A DNA stretch of 64,000 nucleotides, taken from contig NC_084774.1 in the NCBI RefSeq assembly GCF_028858725.1, forward strand, positions 1,824,001 to 1,888,000, written 5' to 3'. A program made the translations under genes and the position numbers. The first letter of the stretch is position 1; each line of letters opens with the position of its first letter. Under the pieces are notes generated by a model. It did no database searches, was not told the DNA's origin, and saw nothing but the letters and a program-made list of their open reading frames with translations. This stretch comes from Colius striatus. Its lineage: Eukaryota > Chordata > Aves > Coliiformes > Coliidae. Below are positions 58,438 to 64,000 of this stretch, one piece after another.

Positions 58438-60700
58438 AGCCCTGGGCCATACACCCCCCTGCCTCCTCCTGCACAGCCCCTGCCCCTCAGCCCCCCTCGC
58501 TGCCCCACGTGGGAACCCCCTCCCAGGACCAGCACCCCACACTGGATCCCGGCCCCGTGCCGCTGTGTGCCCGTCATCGGCCCCAGGCTTCCCCTCCCAT
58601 CACCTCTCCCACCCACAGGTTCACCCCCTGCGACCCCTAGCCTGGCTGGGACCCCCCCACAAGCAGCCCTTGACCCCCTCTGACCCCTCCATTGCCAGTC
58701 CCTGGGCCTGGGGGGAGCATCCCAGCGGCCCATGGCCGGGGGGATTTTGGCTGCCCCGAGCCTGCGTGACCCCCGTCTCGGGGCTGTAGCACACAGAGGA
58801 AAGCCTCTCTTCTCCCACACTCCCTCACGAAAGAAACCCTGCTCTGTGTCCTCCTCCCTGGCTGCTTTCTGGCTTTGGAGTCTGTGATCTGGGGGCTTTG
58901 GGAAGCCAAAGTGGTGTATAAAACCCCTGGGTGTGCGTGGAGACGTGCTGCCCGTGGCTGCCCCAGCGCCGGGCTGTGCCGAGCCGCTGCCCACCTGGCA
59001 CGCTGGGCACCCCGGGCCCTGGCAGCAGGGCAGCTGCTGAAGGCAGATCGCTCCCAGCCCGCAGAAATTCATCCTGAGCATCAATTTCCAGCTTTGCTGA
59101 GGGTCACTGCTCGGCCTCTGTGCTGGGGGGTCCCTGGGGCTCTGAGCGGGCAGAGACAGCAGGGAGAGGGACTGTCCCCTTGGCTTGGTTTCTTATCACC
59201 ACCCTGACACAGATGGGGGAGCACATGGGGCTCCTGCTTTGCAAAGCTACTGCCCTACATGCTGCTCAGTCAGCCCATCTCCCTGCCCTGGAAGGATGAA
59301 TTTCATGCATTCAAAATGGGAGAGAATGTGATGGCCAACACAGAACCTGGTGAGGGCCCAGTACATGCCAGAGATAACCCCAGTGCACTGGGACAGCCCA
59401 GACAGGGTCTGTGGGAGCTTCAGGGGGCTCAGCAGCCCCATCACACTCAGCCCTGCCAGGCCCTGGGCTGTGCTCTCACCTGGGACCTGACCCATGGGAG
59501 AAAAGCTTCCCCTTGGTTCTCAGTGCTTCTGTTTCCCAGACACTGCCTACACAAGGAAAGATGAACTAAATTAGGAGGGAGATGGAGATGTGAAGGGTTG
59601 CGGGTGCTCTCTGCAGGGAGCTCCCCAGGGTGAGGGCTGGTGCTCTGCCCCAGGCTGGACATGCCGAGCTCCTTCCTCTACCAGGGGACAAAACCCAACT
59701 CTCCCACTTGCACAGTGCAATGCCAAGCCTGAAGGCTACAGGAGGGCAGGATGCTTTGTGCAAAGCCCTTTTGCCAGGACACACACCAAAGTGAGTATCT
59801 CATGGATGTCACTTTGGGCTGGATGGGCTGATGCTGGAAATAAACCGAGTGGCGTGGGAAAGGGCCTCCTGCCAGGCCTCTGCCACGCTGCAGGACACCT
59901 CCTGTGCAGGCAGCTGGTCCCAGAGCCGTGCTCAGCCTCCCTGAGCCCAGAGGGCAGCCTGTGAGCCTGTGTGGGGAGTGGGCAGCCCTGGGGCTGCCTT
60001 CAGCATCTCCACAGGCTGTGTCTGAGGCCCCGGCACTGGCATGGCCGTGCTTACACCACGGGGCTGGCAGGAGAGGGTATCCCCCCTCCCCAGTGCCAGC
60101 AGAGCGGTTAAAACATGGCCAGTGGGCACTGGGGTACATATGGGAAGAGCCCATGTGAAAGGGAGTCCTACCTCCACCTCCTGCAGCCGTTTGCAGGTGG
60201 ATCAGGACGTTACCTGGGTGACAAAGACGGGGCTGTGTTGCAGGACTTTGAAGCCTGAGGGACAAGCACCAAAATGCAGGTGCTGCTGTAGGTGGGTTGA
60301 TGGAAAGCGAAGCACGTGGAGAAGATCATCCCTGGCTTCTTGAGTGAGACAACAGGCTCTGAGTGTCCCAAGGTCAGAGCTCAGCAGCTCTCAACTTCAT
60401 GGAAAAAGGAGAAAGACAATACGAGCTAGGGACCCCTGGGCAAAGGAAGACTAAAGGAGGGGCCTGTTCAGCCATTGCCCAGGTCCTTTTATCACCCACA
60501 TCCTGAAAATAAAACACAGAGTGCCAAAGTGGAAGTGTCCTGAGAAGGGCAACTGGGAAGTTTGGCTCCAGGGAGACTGAGCTGAGCTCTGGCCTGGCCA
60601 GGACAGGGGTAGCAGGATAGCAGCAAGGGCATGGAGCTGCTCCCCCTGGGCTGAGCCATGGCCTGTCAGTGTCTGTGGCTGCAGCATCCACCCCAGAGGG
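58438..60700 (+). other. MYL9 3' UTR and downstream
   Basis: A TATAAA variant signal at 58,917-58,922 would give a 3' UTR of about 480 bp; an AATAAA at 59,839-59,844 is an alternative end. No other gene or repeat recognised. Confidence 0.4.
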
Positions 60701-60714
60701 CTGCCCTCACCCTG

Positions 60715-60805
60715 CTCCAGCTCCAGCCTTCACCCTCCTCCAGCTCTCACCCTCCTCCAGCTCTCATCCTGCTCCAGCTCCAGCCTTCACCCTCCTCCAG
60801 CCCTC
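60715..60805. repeat. CTCCAGCTCTCACCCTC short array
   Basis: Four to five irregular copies of CTCCAGCTC(TCA/CAG)CC. It directly precedes the larger array. Confidence 0.75.
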
Positions 60806-60829
60806 GCAGCCGCCCCCAGCTCGCTGGGG

Positions 60830-61940
60830 ACAGTGCCCGGGGCTGTTGGTGGGGGCAGTGCCCGAGGCTGATGGGGACAGTGCCCGATGCTGTCGGTGGG
60901 GGCAGTGCCCGAGGCTGTCAATGGGGACAGTGCCCGAGGCTGTCGGTGGGGACAGTGCCCGAGGCTGTTGATGGGGGCAGTGCCCGAGGCTGATGGGGAC
61001 AGTGCCCGGGGCTGTCGGTGGGGACAGTGCCCGAGGCTGTCGGTGGGGGCAGTGCCCGAGGCTGATGGGGACAGTGCCCGAGGCTGTTGGTGGGGACAGT
61101 GCCCGGGGCTGATGGGGACAGTGCCCGGGGCTGTCAATGGGGACAGTGCCCGAGGCTGTTGGTGGGGACAGTGCCCGGGGCTGTCAATGGGGGCAGTGCC
61201 CGAGGCTGTCGGTGGGGACAGTGCCCGAGGCTGATGGGGACAGTGCCCGGGGCTGTCGGTGGGGACAGTGCCCGAGGCTGTCAATGGGGACAGTGCCCGA
61301 GGCTGTCGGTGGGGACAGTGCCCGAGGCTGTTGATGGGGGCAGTGCCCGAGGCTGATGGGGACAGTGCCCGGGGCTGTCGGTGGGGACAGTGCCCGAGGC
61401 TGTCGGTGGGGGCAGTGCCCGAGGCTGATGGGGACAGTGCCCGAGGCTGTTGGTGGGGACAGTGCCCGGGGCTGATGGGGACAGTGCCCGGGGCTGTCAA
61501 TGGGGACAGTGCCCGAGGCTGTTGGTGGGGACAGTGCCCGGGGCTGATGGGGACAGTGCCCGGGGCTGTCAATGGGGACAGTGCCCGAGGCTGTTGGTGG
61601 GGACAGTGCCCGGGGCTGTCAATGGGGGCAGTGCCCGAGACTGTCGGTGGGGACAGTGCCCGAGGCTGATGGGGACAGTGCCCGAGGCTGTCGGTGGGGA
61701 CAGTGCCCGAGGCTGTTGATGGGGGCAGTGCCCGATGCTGTCGGTGGGGACAGTGCCCGAGGCTGTCGGTGGGGACAGTGCCCGAGGCTGTCGGTGGGGG
61801 CAGTGCCCGAGGCTGATGGGGGCAGTGCCCGCGGCTGATGGGGACAGTGCCCGCGGCTGTCGGTGGGGACAGTGCCCGAGGCTGTCGGTGGGGACAGTGC
61901 CCGCGGCTGTCGGTGGGGACAGTGCCCGCGGCTGTCGGTT
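60830..61940. repeat. 25/22-bp mosaic minisatellite downstream of MYL9
   Basis: About 46 units with the core GGGGACAGTGCCCGAGGCTG. Two unit lengths alternate: 25 bp (GAGGCTGTCGGTGGGGACAG type) and 22 bp (GAGGCTGATGGGGACAG type). Larger blocks of 5-8 units are repeated, e.g. 60,900-61,110 and 61,270-61,490. No coding meaning; frames such as GTVPEAVGGDSARG are repeat translations. Confidence 0.97.
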
Positions 61941-61949
61941 GCTCTGGCG

Positions 61950-63165
61950 ATGCTCACAGCCCTTTCCGCGCATACGGCGGGACTGTGGTGACAACAGCCA
62001 GACACCGGGTGTTACTGTGGCGCTGCTGGTTCCACGGAGCCCGGCTGGCCCTCACCAGCACCCACCTGAGGCTCAGGCAGGGGGGTAGTGCCCTCAGCCC
62101 TGTGAACCCCCTCCGGGGCTGCGCTGAAGGGGCCGCGGCAGCCTCCCACAGCCCTGGGCAGGGACCAGGCTGCCTCCAGCCCAAGGCCATGGAGCCGGGC
62201 TTTGGCAGCGCAGGGACGGAGAGCTGATAAGGGCCGTGTGAGCTCTGGCGTGGGAGCCCGTGGGCGCCGAGCCCCAAGGCCGGGGCACAGCCAGGCGCCG
62301 CCGCAGCTGCCGCAGCCCCGGCCGGGCAGCGCGGTGAGATCCCGGGCGGTGCGCCGGGGCGGTCGTGCCCGGGACAGGTCCAGCGCTGCCAGGCTGCTCG
62401 GCTTTGCAGCGGCCCCTCCGGCCCTGGCTGCCCGATTGTTTTCCCAATTGCTGGAGTTTAACGACATTACCATGTGAATGGGCCCGGCCAGACCCTGCAG
62501 GGCACGGGGAGATGGGCTGGGCGATGCCCCCAAGCCCAGCCCCTCATGCAGAGAGGATCCCAGTTCCCCATCAGCTGGGAGCTCCCCGGCTCCTGCTCCA
62601 GCCCGGCTTTGCTCAGGGGTTTTGGCTCCCCAGATGCTGCACCCTCCCCAGATGCTGCACCCAGTGGGATTTGTCCAAAGCTGCTTCCTCACTCCCTGTC
62701 TGCAGCCCGGGCGGTGCAGCGACCACAACCCAGTTGTCTCCGTGAGAGGGAAGGCTCAGGCAGCCCTTACCAAGGAGCTGGAGCAAACCTGGCTGCCCAG
62801 GGAGCCAGCTCTGCCTTGGCACAGACCCCAGAGGGAGGGCAGGAGATCTCTGCAGCATCAGGGACACTCACTGAGCAGCAACTAAACAAATGCTTTAAGG
62901 AATTGTCCTTTTCTTGCTTATTTAATAACATCTTGCACCACACAATCAGCTTTGCATGGACCAAAAGGAAGATTTTTTGCAGTCTGAGAGAGATACCCAA
63001 ACGGATCCCAAACAGATCCCCATCTTTTTCCCTATGAGCAGAGAGAGGGGAGGGAGGGGAGCTGCAGCAGAATCTGCAAAGGTGGTGGAGCCTGGGAGAG
63101 GAGAGCTGCCCCATGGCCAGCTCAGAGGCTGGGTGCCATGAAATACCCCGCTCTGCCTGGGGAAG
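61950..63165. other. No recognisable gene
   Basis: GC-rich to 62,460, then average composition. I see no conserved exon or RNA gene. Confidence 0.5.
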
Positions 63166-63169
63166 GACA

Positions 63170-63405
63170 ATTGTTTGGGTTATTAAAGCCCTTGAAGCTG
63201 CTGCAGTCCCAGCCCTGCCCTCACCCTGCCCAGCCCAGCACTGACCCCTCAGCACCTCAGCCCCACGGCTTTGGGATCCCTCCAGGGCTGGGCACTGCCC
63301 CAGCTCCCTGGGCAGCCTGGCACAGGGCTGACACCCCTCTCAGGGAAACAGTTCTGCCTCAGCTCCAGCCTCAGCCTCCCCTGGGGCAATGTGAGGCTGT
63401 TTCCA
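63170..63405 (-). mobile_element. CR1 LINE 3' end
   Basis: Contains TATTAAAGCCCTTGAAGCTG, CACCTCAGCCCCACGGCTTT and CTCCCCTGGGGCAATGTGAG. Close relative of the copy at 49,240-49,500. Confidence 0.92.
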
Positions 63406-63409
63406 TACA

Positions 63410-64000
63410 GCCCAGAGGGTGCTGGACCCCCAGGGTGCATCACCACTGCTCAGAGCAGCTCCTCTCAGGGGCTCCCACCCGCAAAGGCCACACAAGGGCT
63501 CGGTGCTGCTCTGCTGGCCTGAGCATCTGCAGGGGCTGGAGGTGTGACCCATCCCCACATCATGGGGAGGGAAAATCCTGCAGGAGCCAAATCCTGGCCC
63601 AGCAGCGTGGGTGAGCAGAAATGGAACGGATTTGGGGTCCAGAACACAAAAGGTCAGCTTGGGCTCTGCTGTGGCAGCGGAGAAGTGTAGGAGAGTGTTG
63701 CCCGTTGGCAAAGCACACAGCAAAGGTCCCCCTGGTGCCTCCTCCATCACCAGCTTTGCTTTGAAACACCTTCCACTCTCACGGGACTGGGCATGTGCCG
63801 AGTTTCTCATTTCCCATTTAGCAAGTCAAAAGCCCCCAGACGAAGCCCCAGTGTTGTCTCGGGGCTGTCACCCGCCCCAGCAGCTCCTGTCGCCGAGGCC
63901 TGTTCCCTGCCCTCCGACACCTCGGGCTGAGCCCCACGGTGCTCAGGGACAGGACTCAGCCTCAGCACGGCCGGGGGAAAGGAGCTCGTGCGGTGCCTTG
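63410..64000. other. No recognisable feature
   Basis: Unique-looking sequence up to the right edge; no supported exon, repeat or RNA gene. Confidence 0.45.

Noticed and set aside
60787-61994. Repetitive frames across the array downstream of MYL9 (up to 261 codons)
   Set aside because: Minisatellite translations; both strands are open and no non-repeat protein sequence is attached.

Overview
The window is a GC-rich stretch of a bird genome, probably from a microchromosome. The evidence is: many 3'-truncated CR1 LINE fragments, very short introns packed with GC-rich minisatellites, CpG-dense first exons, a maestro heat-like (MROH) gene of a type expanded in birds, and an IRF gene that fits avian IRF10. 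GGT7, RAB5IF and MYL9 are all human chr20q11 genes, so the segment most likely belongs to the bird chromosome 20 homologue.

Layout. 1-5 kb: minus-strand MROH gene running off the left edge, with a truncated TSSK-like kinase segment inside one intron and a purine-rich minisatellite family in its introns and upstream. 5-8 kb: minus-strand exons encoding a SPOC domain like those of DIDO1/PHF3. 8-12.4 kb: CR1 pieces, one unassigned exon, a CCATC pentamer array and an old retroviral env/LTR fossil. 13-14.3 kb: a compact plus-strand single-exon RING-finger gene with a CRE/CCAAT promoter. 15.2-15.7 kb: a probable solo LTR. 16.7-19.1 kb: a complete IRF gene (minus, 8 coding exons, 382 aa). 23.2-43.7 kb: complete GGT7 (minus, 15 coding exons, 666 aa), with introns carrying five tandem arrays, one about 3.9 kb long. 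45.7-50.2 kb: complete RAB5IF (minus, 4 exons, 129 aa). 51.8-58.4 kb: complete MYL9 (plus, one noncoding and three coding exons, 172 aa). 58.5-64 kb: MYL9 downstream region, a 1.1-kb 25/22-bp mosaic array and a CR1 fragment; no gene recognised.

The exon maps of IRF10, GGT7, RAB5IF and MYL9 were joined by hand at GT/AG sites. Each sums to an exact multiple of three and reads through in frame to a stop, so these four models are well supported. Most very long open frames in the window (up to about 1,590 codons) are artefacts of minisatellites whose period is a multiple of three.

The genes do not form an operon-like unit; they are ordinary neighbours. The most notable points are an IRF10-type gene (a factor lost in mammals) with a non-standard DNA-binding loop, an alanine in GGT7 where the catalytic threonine is expected, GC-rich arrays placed directly behind the first exons of three different genes, a head-to-tail flip in a minisatellite that makes a large inverted repeat, and the RING gene, which I could not match to a named orthologue.
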